From the NCBI RefSeq assembly GCF_049059935.1, contig NZ_JBMGQR010000035.1:1-41175 (forward strand): 41,175 nucleotides of DNA. The letters run 5' to 3'. Below the pieces are notes generated by a model, which saw only the letters and a program-made list of their open reading frames with translations, was not told the DNA's origin and searched no databases. The stretch is from JAURVT01 sp049059935. Its GTDB lineage: Bacteria > Actinomycetota > Actinomycetes > Propionibacteriales > Nocardioidaceae. Both the position numbers and the translations under genes were made by a program. This document shows positions 7,323 through 14,951 of the stretch, piece after piece; position 1 is the first letter of the stretch, and the number at the start of each line of letters is the position of its first letter.

Positions 7323-8489
7323 GTGACCGATTCGACCCCGCCCAGCGACCACGGCTTCGAGACGCTCGCGATCCACGCGGGTCAGGAGCCCGACCCGCGC
7401 ACGGGCGCGGTGATCCAGCCGATCTACGCCACCAGCACCTACAAGCAGGACGGCGTCGGCGGACTGCGCGAGGGGTACGAGTACTCCCGCAGCGCCAACC
7501 CCACCCGCACCGCGCTCGAGGAGTGCCTGGCCGCGCTCGAGGGCGGCGCCCGCGGGCTGGCGTTCGCCAGCGGCCTGGCCGCCGAGGACACGCTCCTGCG
7601 CGCCCTCACCGCGCCCGGCCAGCACGTCGTCATCCCGAACGACGCCTACGGCGGCACGTTCCGCCTGTTCGACCGCGTCGCCCAGCCGTGGGGGCTGGAG
7701 TACACCCCCGCGCCCATCGCCGACGTCGACGCGGTGCGCGCCGCGATCCGTCCGGGCACCACGTCGGTCGTGTGGGTCGAGACGCCCACCAACCCGCTGC
7801 TCGGCATCGCCGACATCGAGGCGCTGGCCGGCGTCGCGCACGAGGCGGGCGCGATCCTCGTCGTCGACAACACCTTCGCCTCGCCGTACCTGCAGCAGCC
7901 CATCCGTCACGGGGCGGACGTCGTCGTCCACTCCACCACCAAGTACGCCGGCGGCCACTCCGACGTCGTCGGCGGCGCGCTCGTCGCGCGTGACGCCGAC
8001 GTGGGCGAGAAGCTGACCTACCACCAGAACGCCATGGGCGCGGTGGCCGGGCCGTTCGACTCGTGGCTGGTGATGCGCGGCCTCAAGACCCTCGCGCTGC
8101 GCATGGAGCGGCACAGCGACAACGCCGAGGCCGTCGTCCAGCACCTGCTGGCGCACCCGGGCGTCGAGTCCGTGCTCTACCCCGGGCTGCCCGACCACCC
8201 GGGCCACGAGGTCGCCGCGCGTCAGATGAGGCGCTTCGGCGGCATGGTCTCGTTCCGCATGGCCGGCGGCGAGCAGGCGGCCGTCGACGTCGTGAACCGC
8301 TGCCGGCTGTTCACGCTGGCCGAGTCGCTCGGTGGCGTCGAGTCCCTGATCGAGCACCCCGGGCGCATGACGCACGCGTCCGCCGCGGGCTCGCCCCTGG
8401 AGGTCCCGGGCGACCTCGTGCGCGTGAGCGTCGGCATCGAGACCCTCGACGACCTCCTCGCCGACCTCGACCAGGCGCTCCGGGGCTGA
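7323..8489 (+). CDS. metB: Cystathionine gamma-synthase (Cys/Met metabolism PLP enzyme)
   Basis: A 388-residue type I fold PLP enzyme of the Cys/Met metabolism family. The PLP-binding lysine is Lys207 in HSTTKYAGGHSDVVGG; other marks are YSRSANPTR (residues 54-62), FASGLAAEDT, WVETPTNPL and VDNTFASPYLQQP. Full length and these motifs match actinobacterial MetB, which condenses an acylated homoserine with cysteine to cystathionine in methionine synthesis. Cystathionine gamma-lyase cannot be excluded by motifs alone. In M. tuberculosis metB (Rv1079) also lies next to greA, supporting the symbol. The AI-2E gene starts 5 nt downstream. Confidence 0.88.
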   Translation: MTDSTPPSDHGFETLAIHAGQEPDPRTGAVIQPIYATSTYKQDGVGGLREGYEYSRSANPTRTALEECLAALEGGARGLAFASGLAAEDTLLRALTAPGQHVVIPNDAYGGTFRLFDRVAQPWGLEYTPAPIADVDAVRAAIRPGTTSVVWVETPTNPLLGIADIEALAGVAHEAGAILVVDNTFASPYLQQPIRHGADVVVHSTTKYAGGHSDVVGGALVARDADVGEKLTYHQNAMGAVAGPFDSWLVMRGLKTLALRMERHSDNAEAVVQHLLAHPGVESVLYPGLPDHPGHEVAARQMRRFGGMVSFRMAGGEQAAVDVVNRCRLFTLAESLGGVESLIEHPGRMTHASAAGSPLEVPGDLVRVSVGIETLDDLLADLDQALRG

Positions 8490-8494
8490 TCCAC

Positions 8495-9715
8495 GTGCTG
8501 CGGGGGCTGCGACGCGCCATCGAGGACAGACGCGCGCCCGCTCCGGCCCGGTTGGACGCCGACGCGGTGGACGCCGAGTCCGGTGCCGTGGCCGACGACG
8601 TCCCCGACCAGAGCCCCGCGGTGTCGGTCGGCGGCGCCGTCACACCGCGCCACGTCCCGTACGGGCTCGAGCTCGCGGCCGGCTGGTCGTGGCGGCTCCT
8701 GGTCATCGCGCTGGCCGGCTACGTGGTCTACCGGATCCTGTCGTACTTCGCCGAGATCGCCGTGCCCATCGCCATCGCGGTGCTGGTCAGCGCGCTGCTG
8801 GTGCCGTTCGTCGACGGGCTCGTCCGCCTGCGGGTGCCCCGGGTCCTGGCGGCGCTGGTCGTCGTCGTCGGGTTCGTCGCCGTCGTCACCGCGGCGCTGA
8901 CGCTCGTCGGCCAGCAGGTGTCCACCCAGGTCTCGCAGCTGCGCGACTCGGTCGTCACCGGCATCGGGCAGGTGCAGGACTGGGCGCGCAACGGCCCGCT
9001 CGGCCTGTCCGACGCGCAGCTGCAGACCGCGGTCGACAACGTCGTCACGGCCATCCAGAACCAGGACGGCCAGGTGGTCACGCGCGTCACCGAGGTGGGG
9101 GCGACCCTCACCCACGTCGGTGCCGGCGTCTTCATCGTGCTGTTCGGCACGTACTTCTTCCTCTACGAGGGCGGCCGGATCTGGACGTGGGTCGTGGGCC
9201 TGGTGCCGCGCGACGCGAGCGAGTACGTCGACTCCTCGGGCCGGGTCGCGTGGGTCTCGCTCACCGCGTTCACCCGCGCCACGGTGGTCGTCGCCTTCAC
9301 CGACGCCGTCGGCATCGCGGTGGCGGCGTGGATCCTCGGCGTCCCGCTCGCCTTCGCCATCGGCGTGCTGGTGTTCATCGGCGCGTTCATCCCCATCGTC
9401 GGCGCCTTCGTGTCGGGCCTGGTGGCCGTGCTCGTGGCGCTGGTCGACCAAGGCCCGGTGACGGCGCTGCTCATGCTGCTGGCCGTGATCGTCGTGCAGC
9501 AGATCGAGGCGCACGTGCTGCAGCCGTTCCTGATGGGACGCCTCGTCGCGGTGCACCCGCTCGCGATCATCCTGGCCGTCGCCGCCGGCATCGCGGTGTC
9601 GGGCATCGTCGGCGCCCTCGTCGCCGTCCCGATCGCCGCCTGCGTCAACGCGGTGGTCAAGCACCTGGCGTCCAGAGCACGGGCGCAGGCCCAGGCTGGA
9701 CCGGCGCGTGCCTGA
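8495..9715 (+). CDS. AI-2E family transporter (PF01594)
   Basis: A 406-residue membrane protein with the AI-2E transporter topology: a charged N-terminal tail of about 60 residues, two paired helices (WRLLVIALAGYVVYRILSYF and the following one), a long soluble loop, then four or more helices. Family marks are FGTYFFLYEGGRIW, FIGAFIPIVGAFVSG and HVLQPFLMGRLVAVHPLAIILAV. Family members have been linked to autoinducer-2 export, ion exchange or other small molecules; the substrate cannot be deduced. GTG 8495 is 5 nt after metB, and the stop overlaps ilvA by 8 nt, so metB, this gene and ilvA look like one operon. Confidence 0.88.
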   Translation: MLRGLRRAIEDRRAPAPARLDADAVDAESGAVADDVPDQSPAVSVGGAVTPRHVPYGLELAAGWSWRLLVIALAGYVVYRILSYFAEIAVPIAIAVLVSALLVPFVDGLVRLRVPRVLAALVVVVGFVAVVTAALTLVGQQVSTQVSQLRDSVVTGIGQVQDWARNGPLGLSDAQLQTAVDNVVTAIQNQDGQVVTRVTEVGATLTHVGAGVFIVLFGTYFFLYEGGRIWTWVVGLVPRDASEYVDSSGRVAWVSLTAFTRATVVVAFTDAVGIAVAAWILGVPLAFAIGVLVFIGAFIPIVGAFVSGLVAVLVALVDQGPVTALLMLLAVIVVQQIEAHVLQPFLMGRLVAVHPLAIILAVAAGIAVSGIVGALVAVPIAACVNAVVKHLASRARAQAQAGPARA

Positions 9716-10922
9716 CGTCCCGTCCGACCTCGCCGACGCGCGCCGACTGCTCGAGGGGGTCGCCGAGACCACCCCGGTGCAGGACTCGCGGTGGCTGTCC
9801 GGCGCCGTCGGGTCGCCCGTCGTGCTCAAGTGCGAGAACCTCCAGCGCGCCGGCTCGTTCAAGATCCGCGGCGCCTACGTGCGCATCGCGCGGCTGGAGG
9901 AGTCCGAGAGGCGGCGCGGCGTCGTCGCGGCCAGCGCCGGCAACCACGCGCAGGGCGTCGCGCTGTCGGCGTCGCTGCTCGGCGTGCCCGCCACGGTCTA
10001 CATGCCCGACGGCGCACCGATCCCCAAGGAGAAGGCGACGCGCGCGTACGGCGCCGACGTCCGGTTCGCCGGGCCCAGCGTCGAGTCGGCGATCGCGGCG
10101 GCCGCCGAGCACGCCGAGCGCACGGGCGCGGTGCTGATCCACCCGTTCGACCACGCCGACGTCGTCGCCGGCCAGGCCACCGTCGCGCTCGAGGTGCTCG
10201 AGCAGGTGCCCGAAGTCTCCACGGTCGTGGTGTCCATGGGCGGGGGAGGGCTGGCGGCGGGCGTCGCGCTCGCCGTCCACGCGGTGCGCCCCGACGTCCG
10301 CGTGGTGGGGGTGCAGTCCGAGCGGATGGCGTCGTACCCCGCGTCGCTGTCGGTGGGCACCCCGGTGACGATCGACCCGCTGCGCACGATGGCCGACGGC
10401 ATCGCCGTCGCGCGTCCGGGCGACGTGCCGTTCGCGGCGGTGCGCGACCTCGTCGACACCGTCCTCACGGTCACCGAGGACGACCTCAGCCAGGCGCTCC
10501 TGCTCCTGCTCGAGCGAGCCAAGATGCTGGTCGAGCCCGCCGGCGCGGCGGCCGCGGCGGCCCTCGTCGCCCACCCCGAGGTGTTCGCCGGCGAGCGCGG
10601 CACCGTCGTCCCCATCCTGTCCGGCGGCAACATCGACCCGATCCTGCTGATGCAGGTGATCCGGCACGGCATGGTGTCCGCTGGGCGCTACCTGTCGTTC
10701 CGCGTGCGCATCCCCGACCGTCCCGGCGAGCTCGTGCGGCTCCTCGACGAGCTCGCCCGCCAGCACGTCAACGTCCTCGACGTCGTCCACGAGCGCACCG
10801 CCGCGGCGCTCCACGTCGACGAGGTCGAGGTGGCGCTCCAGGTCGAGACCCGCGGCGACGCCCACCGCGAGGCCGTCCAGGCCCACCTCCGCGGCCTCGG
10901 CTACCCCCTCGGCCTCGCCTGA
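9708..10922 (+). CDS. ilvA: Threonine ammonia-lyase (threonine dehydratase) with ACT domain
   Basis: A 404-residue PLP enzyme deaminating threonine to 2-oxobutanoate, the first step towards isoleucine. The PLP lysine is Lys52 in AGSFKIRGAY; ASAGNHAQG (residues 75-83) and the phosphate-binding loop GGGGLAAG (178-185) are typical of fold type II. A single ACT-like domain starts near residue 325 (YLSFRVRIPDRPGELVRLLDELA). The short form with one ACT domain is the TdcB-like or Corynebacterium-type enzyme, so a biosynthetic or catabolic role is not settled. It starts inside the end of the AI-2E gene and is followed 8 nt later by hairpin A1. Confidence 0.93.
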   Translation: MPDVPSDLADARRLLEGVAETTPVQDSRWLSGAVGSPVVLKCENLQRAGSFKIRGAYVRIARLEESERRRGVVAASAGNHAQGVALSASLLGVPATVYMPDGAPIPKEKATRAYGADVRFAGPSVESAIAAAAEHAERTGAVLIHPFDHADVVAGQATVALEVLEQVPEVSTVVVSMGGGGLAAGVALAVHAVRPDVRVVGVQSERMASYPASLSVGTPVTIDPLRTMADGIAVARPGDVPFAAVRDLVDTVLTVTEDDLSQALLLLLERAKMLVEPAGAAAAAALVAHPEVFAGERGTVVPILSGGNIDPILLMQVIRHGMVSAGRYLSFRVRIPDRPGELVRLLDELARQHVNVLDVVHERTAAALHVDEVEVALQVETRGDAHREAVQAHLRGLGYPLGLA

Positions 10923-10930
10923 CGCCTCCT

Positions 10931-11000
10931 CCGTCCGCGATCTGATGGGTTCGCGGGGTTCTGGACAGCAGGAACCCCGCCAACCCATCAGACCGGGGAC
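10931..11000 (+). repeat. Hairpin repeat family A, copy 1
   Basis: An inverted repeat between the convergent ilvA and DUF559 genes. The left arm CCGTCCGCGATCTGATGGG...CGGGGTTC pairs with GAACCCCG...CCCATCAGACCGGGGACG. The right arm supplies the TGA stop of the minus-strand DUF559 gene (10990-10988). It probably terminates transcription from both sides. The same arm sequence, starting CCGTCCGCGATCTGA, recurs at 11984. Confidence 0.8.
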
Positions 11001-11923
11001 GCGAACCAGCTGGTCCACATGGTGTTGCAGGCGGGCGGCGGACCGACGTACCCGCGAGACGTGAGCGCGGCGTGCACGCGGCGGACGACGCGGTGCGGGT
11101 CCTTCAGGTCGTCGACGGTGACCACCACCAGACGCCACCCAGCGGCTTCGAGGTCCTCGCGCCGCCGGAGGTCGTGGGCACGCTGTCCCGCATCGCGCTC
11201 GTGCTGCCAGCCGTCGTACTCCACCAGGACCTTCCACCGAGCGAGGACGAGGTCACCCCGTGCGACAAATCTGCCGCGCGCGTCCCGGATGTCGGCGTTG
11301 CACGCCGGCTCGGGCAGCCGGGCGAACACGATCATCAGACGCAGCAAGGTCTCCATGACCGACTCCGAACCCTCGCGCACCAGGACGAACGCCCGCCGAG
11401 CCCTCACCACCCCGTCGAGGTGACAGGTCGTCAGGTAGGCGGCGAGCTGATCACGGGTCGTCCACCCGGCATGGATGAGCGCCTCCATGGCCTGGATCAG
11501 CTGGACGGGGTTCAGCAGGCGCGCGCAGTCGAGCACGGTGCGGTCGGGGCCGAGCACACGGATCTGACGCACGATCTGGGTGTGGAGCCGACCGACGCGA
11601 CGATGGAGCCGGATCTCCCGGTGCTCGCACACCGCCGCGGTGTTCGTGCTGAAGTGCAGCGGCCACGGACGTCCCAGGTCGATGCCGTAGACCCGCAGCG
11701 CGGTCGTGTGACTGGCCGCCGCGTCGAGCGGCAGCACCAGGAAGCAGGCGCAGAGCCAGTCCCAGAAGCTGAGCTCCACCCCCGCCGCGACGTAGACGCC
11801 TCGCCACAGCCTGCGCACCTGCGGTCCGCGCAGCACGTCCGCGGAGACCCCTGCTGCGCGGGACTGCCGTGCGGAGAAGGGGCGCCGACGCAGGTGCGGT
11901 GGGAGCGGTCGTGCAAGTGGCAT
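10988..11923 (-). CDS. DUF559 (Vsr-like) endonuclease-domain protein with AbiEi-like N-terminal region
   Basis: A 311-residue protein of a common actinobacterial type. The N-terminal part (about 15-47: FSARQSRAAGVSADVLRGPQV then RLWRGVYV) resembles the winged-helix start of AbiEi-like antitoxin proteins. The C-terminal part (about 186-285) is a DUF559/Vsr-like PD-(D/E)xK domain: Glu191 in METLLR, Asp224 in ARGDLVLARW, Glu235 and Asp237 in VEYDGWQHE, then RREDLEAAGWRLVVVT. All likely catalytic residues are present. Its role is unknown; a defence or repair function is only inferred. No partner toxin or methylase lies beside it. It stands alone between hairpins A1 and A2, and its stop codon lies in A1. 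Confidence 0.82.
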   Translation of the reverse strand: MPLARPLPPHLRRRPFSARQSRAAGVSADVLRGPQVRRLWRGVYVAAGVELSFWDWLCACFLVLPLDAAASHTTALRVYGIDLGRPWPLHFSTNTAAVCEHREIRLHRRVGRLHTQIVRQIRVLGPDRTVLDCARLLNPVQLIQAMEALIHAGWTTRDQLAAYLTTCHLDGVVRARRAFVLVREGSESVMETLLRLMIVFARLPEPACNADIRDARGRFVARGDLVLARWKVLVEYDGWQHERDAGQRAHDLRRREDLEAAGWRLVVVTVDDLKDPHRVVRRVHAALTSRGYVGPPPACNTMWTSWFASPV

Positions 11924-11983
11924 CCCTGCACTGTGGCGCCGGCGGACCGCCGAGAACGGCCGTCCACAGGCCCGGCTTCCACT

Positions 11984-12055
11984 CCGTCCGCGATCTGATG
12001 GTTTCGCGGGGTTCCCGGGACCGGGAACCCCGACAACCCGTCAGATCGCGGACGG
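11984..12055 (-). repeat. Hairpin repeat family A, copy 2; likely greA terminator
   Basis: A nearly perfect palindrome with arms of about 34 nt: CCGTCCGCGATCTGA at the left end mirrors TCAGATCGCGGACGG at the right end, continuing inward through CGGGGTTCCCGG / CCGGGAACCCCG. It lies 37 nt beyond the greA stop and 60 nt upstream of the DUF559 start, so it can terminate greA without blocking DUF559. It is more symmetrical than copy A1. Confidence 0.8.
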
Positions 12056-12092
12056 GGGAGGAGCCCCGGCGGGCGGGCGGGGGGAGGGGCGG

Positions 12093-12605
12093 TCAGCCGG
12101 TGTAGGGCTTGGCGTCGACGACCTCGACGGAGAGGTCCTTGCCGTTGGGGGCCGCGTAGGTGGCGGTGTCGCCCTTCTTCTTGCCGACGATGGCCGCGCC
12201 GAGGGGCGACTGCGGGCTGTAGACGTCCATCGCGACGGACTCGTCGAGCCCGGCCATCTCGCGCGAGCCGAGCAGGAAGGTCTCGACGTCGTCGCCGGGG
12301 AACTTCACCGTGACGACCATGCCGGGGGCGACGGTGCCGTCGTCCTTGGCGGTCTCGCCGACCTCGGCGCGACGAATCATGTCCTCGAGCTGACGGATGC
12401 GCGCCTCGGTCTTGCCCTGCTCCTCGCGCGCGGCGTGATACCCGCCGTTCTCCTTCAGGTCGCCCTCGTCGCGGGCGTCACTGATCTTGGCGGTGATCTC
12501 CGCGCGGCCCGGACCCTTGAGGTGGTCGAGCTCGGCCTGGAGCCGGTCGTACGCCTCCTGGGTGACCCAGAGGGTGTTGCCCTGGTCCTGCGCGTTGGTG
12601 GTCAT
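12093..12605 (-). CDS. greA: Transcription elongation factor GreA
   Basis: A 170-residue protein rescuing backtracked RNA polymerase by stimulating transcript cleavage. Residues about 12-85 form the N-terminal coiled coil, with the acidic tip region ARDEGDLKEN followed by the hallmark GGYHAAREEQGK; residues 90-170 form the FKBP-like domain (MVVTVKFPGDDVETFLLG, SPQSPLGAAIVGKKKGDTATY, VEVVDAKPY). ATG 12605 is chosen because AGGAG (minus 12617-12613) precedes it and homology starts there. The gene follows DUF4307 on the same strand, as in mycobacteria (Rv1081c-Rv1080c), but an own promoter and leader are likely. Confidence 0.96.
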   Translation of the reverse strand: MTTNAQDQGNTLWVTQEAYDRLQAELDHLKGPGRAEITAKISDARDEGDLKENGGYHAAREEQGKTEARIRQLEDMIRRAEVGETAKDDGTVAPGMVVTVKFPGDDVETFLLGSREMAGLDESVAMDVYSPQSPLGAAIVGKKKGDTATYAAPNGKDLSVEVVDAKPYTG

Positions 12606-12647
12606 GGACGGATCTCCTAGCTCTACGACGACGTCGACATGCGACGA

Positions 12648-12671
12648 CACCCCGGGCGTCGGCCCGGGGTG
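12648..12671 (-). terminator. Strong GC hairpin between DUF4307 and greA (terminator or leader hairpin)
   Basis: CACCCCGGGC (12648-12657) and GCCCGGGGTG (12662-12671) are perfect complements around a 4-nt loop. It lies 39 nt after the DUF4307 stop, so it may end that transcript. It also falls at the very 5' end of the greA mRNA predicted from the TAGTCT box. There is no T-run, as is usual in high-GC genomes. Confidence 0.6.
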
Positions 12672-12679
12672 AAGGGTCG

Positions 12680-12685
12680 AGACTA
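12680..12685 (-). promoter_or_regulatory. Possible -10 box TAGTCT of greA
   Basis: On the minus strand TAGTCT precedes the 12671-12648 hairpin by 8 nt and the greA start by 74 nt. This gives a leader of about 68 nt that begins with the hairpin and ends in AGGAG. No convincing -35 box is visible. Confidence 0.35.
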
Positions 12686-12709
12686 GCAAGTCCGGCCCTC
12701 AGATGCCCG

Positions 12710-13114
12710 TCACTCGGTCGTGCGACACGTCCGGATCGTCCCGGTCACCGCGCGGCGCTCGGTGCGGATGTCGGCGCTGACGCGGGTGCTGCCCGGCTCG
12801 CCGGCGGGCAGGTCGACGGTGCGCTCGCCCACGATCGAGTGGTCCTGGGCGATGGCGTAGACCTCGCAGACGGCCGCGGCGCCCTCGCTGCGCTCGACCT
12901 GCAGCTCGACCTGGGTGCTGGTGTCGGAGACGACCTCGTAGCCGTACACCTGGGCGGCGACGTCGGGCTGCGACTGGGCGCTCGCGGCGTACCAGGCCCA
13001 CGCGACGCCGAGCAGGATCGCGACCGCGGAGAACACGTACCAGAAGGTGCGCGAGCGGCCCGTCCGTCCGTACCGCTCGCCCACGAGGTCGGGGGAGGAG
13101 GTCGAGGCGGGCAT
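12710..13114 (-). CDS. DUF4307 domain membrane protein
   Basis: A 134-residue protein with a basic N-terminus (VGERYGRTGRSR), one transmembrane helix at about 24-45 and an extracytoplasmic domain rich in beta-strand-like sequence (TQVELQVERSEGAAAVCEVYAI, then RTVDLPAG). This matches DUF4307 in length and order and corresponds in position to Rv1081c beside mca. Two cysteines remain in the exported part and could form a disulfide. Function is unknown. It is divergent from mca with 61 nt between starts, and a -10 box 6 nt upstream points to a leaderless mRNA. Confidence 0.85.
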   Translation of the reverse strand: MPASTSSPDLVGERYGRTGRSRTFWYVFSAVAILLGVAWAWYAASAQSQPDVAAQVYGYEVVSDTSTQVELQVERSEGAAAVCEVYAIAQDHSIVGERTVDLPAGEPGSTRVSADIRTERRAVTGTIRTCRTTE

Positions 13115-13120
13115 GGGAGC

Positions 13121-13126
13121 ATTGTG
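13121..13126 (-). promoter_or_regulatory. -10 box CACAAT of a leaderless promoter
   Basis: On the minus strand CACAAT is 6 nt before ATG 13114 of DUF4307. It lacks the leading T of the usual hexamer. Confidence 0.35.
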
Positions 13127-13175
13127 TCCTACCGCCGTGTGCGTCCTCGCGGCGTCCCGCCCCCGAAGGAGAGCC

Positions 13176-14048
13176 GTGGCCGACCGCCTGCGCCTCATGC
13201 ACGTCCACGCCCACCCCGACGACGAGTCGAGCAAGGGCGCGGCCACCACCGCGAAGTACGTCGCCGAGGGCGTCGACGTGCACGTCGCGACGTGCACCGG
13301 CGGCGAGCGAGGGTCGATCCTGAACCCGAGCTTCCAGCACCCCGGCATCGAGGACAACCCCGCGCTGATCGGCGAGATCCGGCGCGACGAGATGGCGCGC
13401 GCCCGCGAGATCCTCGGCATCGAGCAGGACTGGCTCGGCTTCGTCGACTCCGGCTGGCCCGACGGCGACCCCAAGCCTCCGCTCCCCGAGGGCTGCTTCG
13501 GCCTGGTGCCCCTCGAGGACGCGACGCGGCCGCTCGTCCGCCTGATCCGCTCGTTCCGCCCCCACGTGGTCACCACCTACGACGAGAACGGCGGCTACCC
13601 GCACCCCGACCACATCATGTGCCACAAGATCTCGGTCAAGGCGTTCAAGGACGCCGCCGACCCCGAGGCGTACCCCGAGGAGGGGGAGCCCTGGCAGGCG
13701 GCCAAGCTGTACTACCAGCACGGCTTCAACCGCCTGCGCTCGGTGGCGATCCACGAGGAGATGCTGCGCCGGGGCATGGAGTCGCCGTTCACCGAGCGGC
13801 TCAAGGAGTGGAAGGTCGACCCCGAGCACGACAAGCGGATCACCACCCGGGTCGAGTGCGCCGAGTACTTCCCGGTGCGCGACCAGGCGCTGCTCGCCCA
13901 CGCGACGCAGATCGACCCCGACGGCTGGTTCTTCGCCGTCCCGCTCGAGCTCCAGGCGGCCGTCTGGCCCACCGAGGACTTCGAGCTGGTCGAGTCCACC
14001 GTGGAGACCACGCTGCCCGAGGACGACCTCTTCGCGGGTCTGCGCTGA
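13176..14048 (+). CDS. mca: Mycothiol S-conjugate amidase
   Basis: A 290-residue zinc amidase that cleaves mycothiol conjugates of electrophiles, releasing a mercapturic acid for export and GlcN-Ins for recycling. The LmbE-like fold carries HVHAHPDDES (His13 and Asp16 as zinc ligands, Asp15 as base) and GGYPHPDH (His146 third ligand, His143 catalytic). ATCTGGERG, QDWLGFVDSGWPDGDP, LYYQHGF and TTRVECAEYFPVRDQALLAHATQIDP separate Mca from the deacetylase MshB. Length is close to the mycobacterial enzyme (about 288). GTG 13176 is preceded by GAAGGAG at 13165-13171. It places the organism among mycothiol-producing actinobacteria. Confidence 0.95.
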   Translation: MADRLRLMHVHAHPDDESSKGAATTAKYVAEGVDVHVATCTGGERGSILNPSFQHPGIEDNPALIGEIRRDEMARAREILGIEQDWLGFVDSGWPDGDPKPPLPEGCFGLVPLEDATRPLVRLIRSFRPHVVTTYDENGGYPHPDHIMCHKISVKAFKDAADPEAYPEEGEPWQAAKLYYQHGFNRLRSVAIHEEMLRRGMESPFTERLKEWKVDPEHDKRITTRVECAEYFPVRDQALLAHATQIDPDGWFFAVPLELQAAVWPTEDFELVESTVETTLPEDDLFAGLR

Positions 14049-14052
14049 CGCG

Positions 14053-14058
14053 TAGGCT
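14053..14058 (+). promoter_or_regulatory. -10 box TAGGCT of a leaderless promoter
   Basis: TAGGCT begins 4 nt after the mca stop and ends 6 nt before GTG 14065. Confidence 0.5.
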
Positions 14059-14064
14059 GGGGTC

Positions 14065-14361
14065 GTGAGCATGCTCCACGCCCTGGCCGACCTGACGAGC
14101 ACGATGGTGCTGACCGCGTCGGACCCCCAGCTCGACCCCGACGACGTCAAGCCCGGGTGGCTGGGCTTCGCGGTGTTCCTGGCGATGGCGGCGGCCACGG
14201 CGTTGATCCTGTGGAGCTTCGTGCGCCGCACGAAGAAGGTGAACTTCGTCGAGCAGGACGACTGGCGACACCCCGCCGCGCCGGGCGACGACCAGATCGC
14301 CGACGAGCCGCGCACCGCCGAAGGGGACGCGCGGTCGCGTCCCGACACGCCCGCCGGCTAG
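14065..14361 (+). CDS. Small single-pass membrane protein (Rv1083-like by position)
   Basis: A 98-residue protein with one transmembrane helix (about 32-52, GWLGFAVFLAMAAATALILW) followed by a basic juxtamembrane stretch VRRTKKVNF and an acidic, Pro-rich tail likely in the cytoplasm. Similar small proteins follow mca in many actinobacteria; the function is unknown and the match to Rv1083 rests on gene order and architecture. GTG 14065 fits the -10 spacing; ATG 14071 two codons later is possible. The stop overlaps the convergent methyltransferase stop by 4 nt. Confidence 0.75.
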   Translation: MSMLHALADLTSTMVLTASDPQLDPDDVKPGWLGFAVFLAMAAATALILWSFVRRTKKVNFVEQDDWRHPAAPGDDQIADEPRTAEGDARSRPDTPAG

Positions 14362-14939
14362 GACGGCCAGGGCTCCGCGACCGCGAGCACGTCCACGGCC
14401 GTGCCCCTCGGGGTCTCGCGGTCGACGTGCCGCAGGTCGAGCACCCGCGCCCCGCGCAGCCCCGACGCGAGCGCCTCGACGGTCGGCAGCACCGACGCGT
14501 CGGACGGTCCGCCGACGCCGTGCTCGAGGTTCTCGCGGGCGTGCCCGAGGTAGACGACCCTGCCGCCCGGCGCCAGCCAGCCCACGGCCCTGGCCAGCAC
14601 GTCCGCGAGGTCGGGCAGGTGCAGGTAGGCGACCAGGACGAGGTCGAGCGGGCCGTCGGGCGCGTACGTGGTCGCGTCGGCGACGGTGAACCTCGCCCGC
14701 GTCGGGTCGGTGCCCGGCCGCCGGCTCGCCTGCCGCACCGCCTCGGGCGAGAAGTCGACGCCCTCCACCTCCCAGCCGAGACCCGACAGCCAGGCGGTGT
14801 GCCGCCCGTCGCCGCAGCCGAGGTCGACCGCCCGTCCCGGCGCCAGGTGGCCGACCAGGTCGGTCAGCAGCGCGTTGGGGGACGACCCCCACAGGTCGGG
14901 TGCCTCGGCGTACCGCGCGTCCCAGTCGTCGGCGTCCAC
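14358..14939 (-). CDS. Class I SAM-dependent methyltransferase
   Basis: A 193-residue methyltransferase. Motif I is AVDLGCGDGRHT (residues 37-48), motif post-I VEGVDFSPEAV (58-68), then VADATTYAPDGPLDLVLVAYLHLP and LAPGGRVVYLGHARE. WDARYAEAPDLWGSSPN at the start is the arrangement of TehB/thiopurine-type small-molecule methyltransferases. The substrate is unknown. It starts with GTG 14939, 6 nt from a -10 box that includes the stop codon of the upstream propeller gene. It is the first gene of the accessory block interrupting the mca to DUF255 order. Confidence 0.87.
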   Translation of the reverse strand: MDADDWDARYAEAPDLWGSSPNALLTDLVGHLAPGRAVDLGCGDGRHTAWLSGLGWEVEGVDFSPEAVRQASRRPGTDPTRARFTVADATTYAPDGPLDLVLVAYLHLPDLADVLARAVGWLAPGGRVVYLGHARENLEHGVGGPSDASVLPTVEALASGLRGARVLDLRHVDRETPRGTAVDVLAVAEPWPS

Positions 14940-14945
14940 CCGGCC

Positions 14946-14951
14946 AGGCTA
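14946..14951 (-). promoter_or_regulatory. -10 box TAGCCT overlapping an upstream stop codon
   Basis: Read on the minus strand (14951 to 14946), TAGCCT is 6 nt before the methyltransferase GTG, and its TAG is the stop codon of the DUF4185-like gene. Confidence 0.5.

Noticed and set aside
10931..12055. Insertion sequence with terminal inverted repeats
   Set aside because: Each repeat is itself a palindrome, no transposase fold is present and no target duplication is visible, so it was reported as flanking hairpin repeats.
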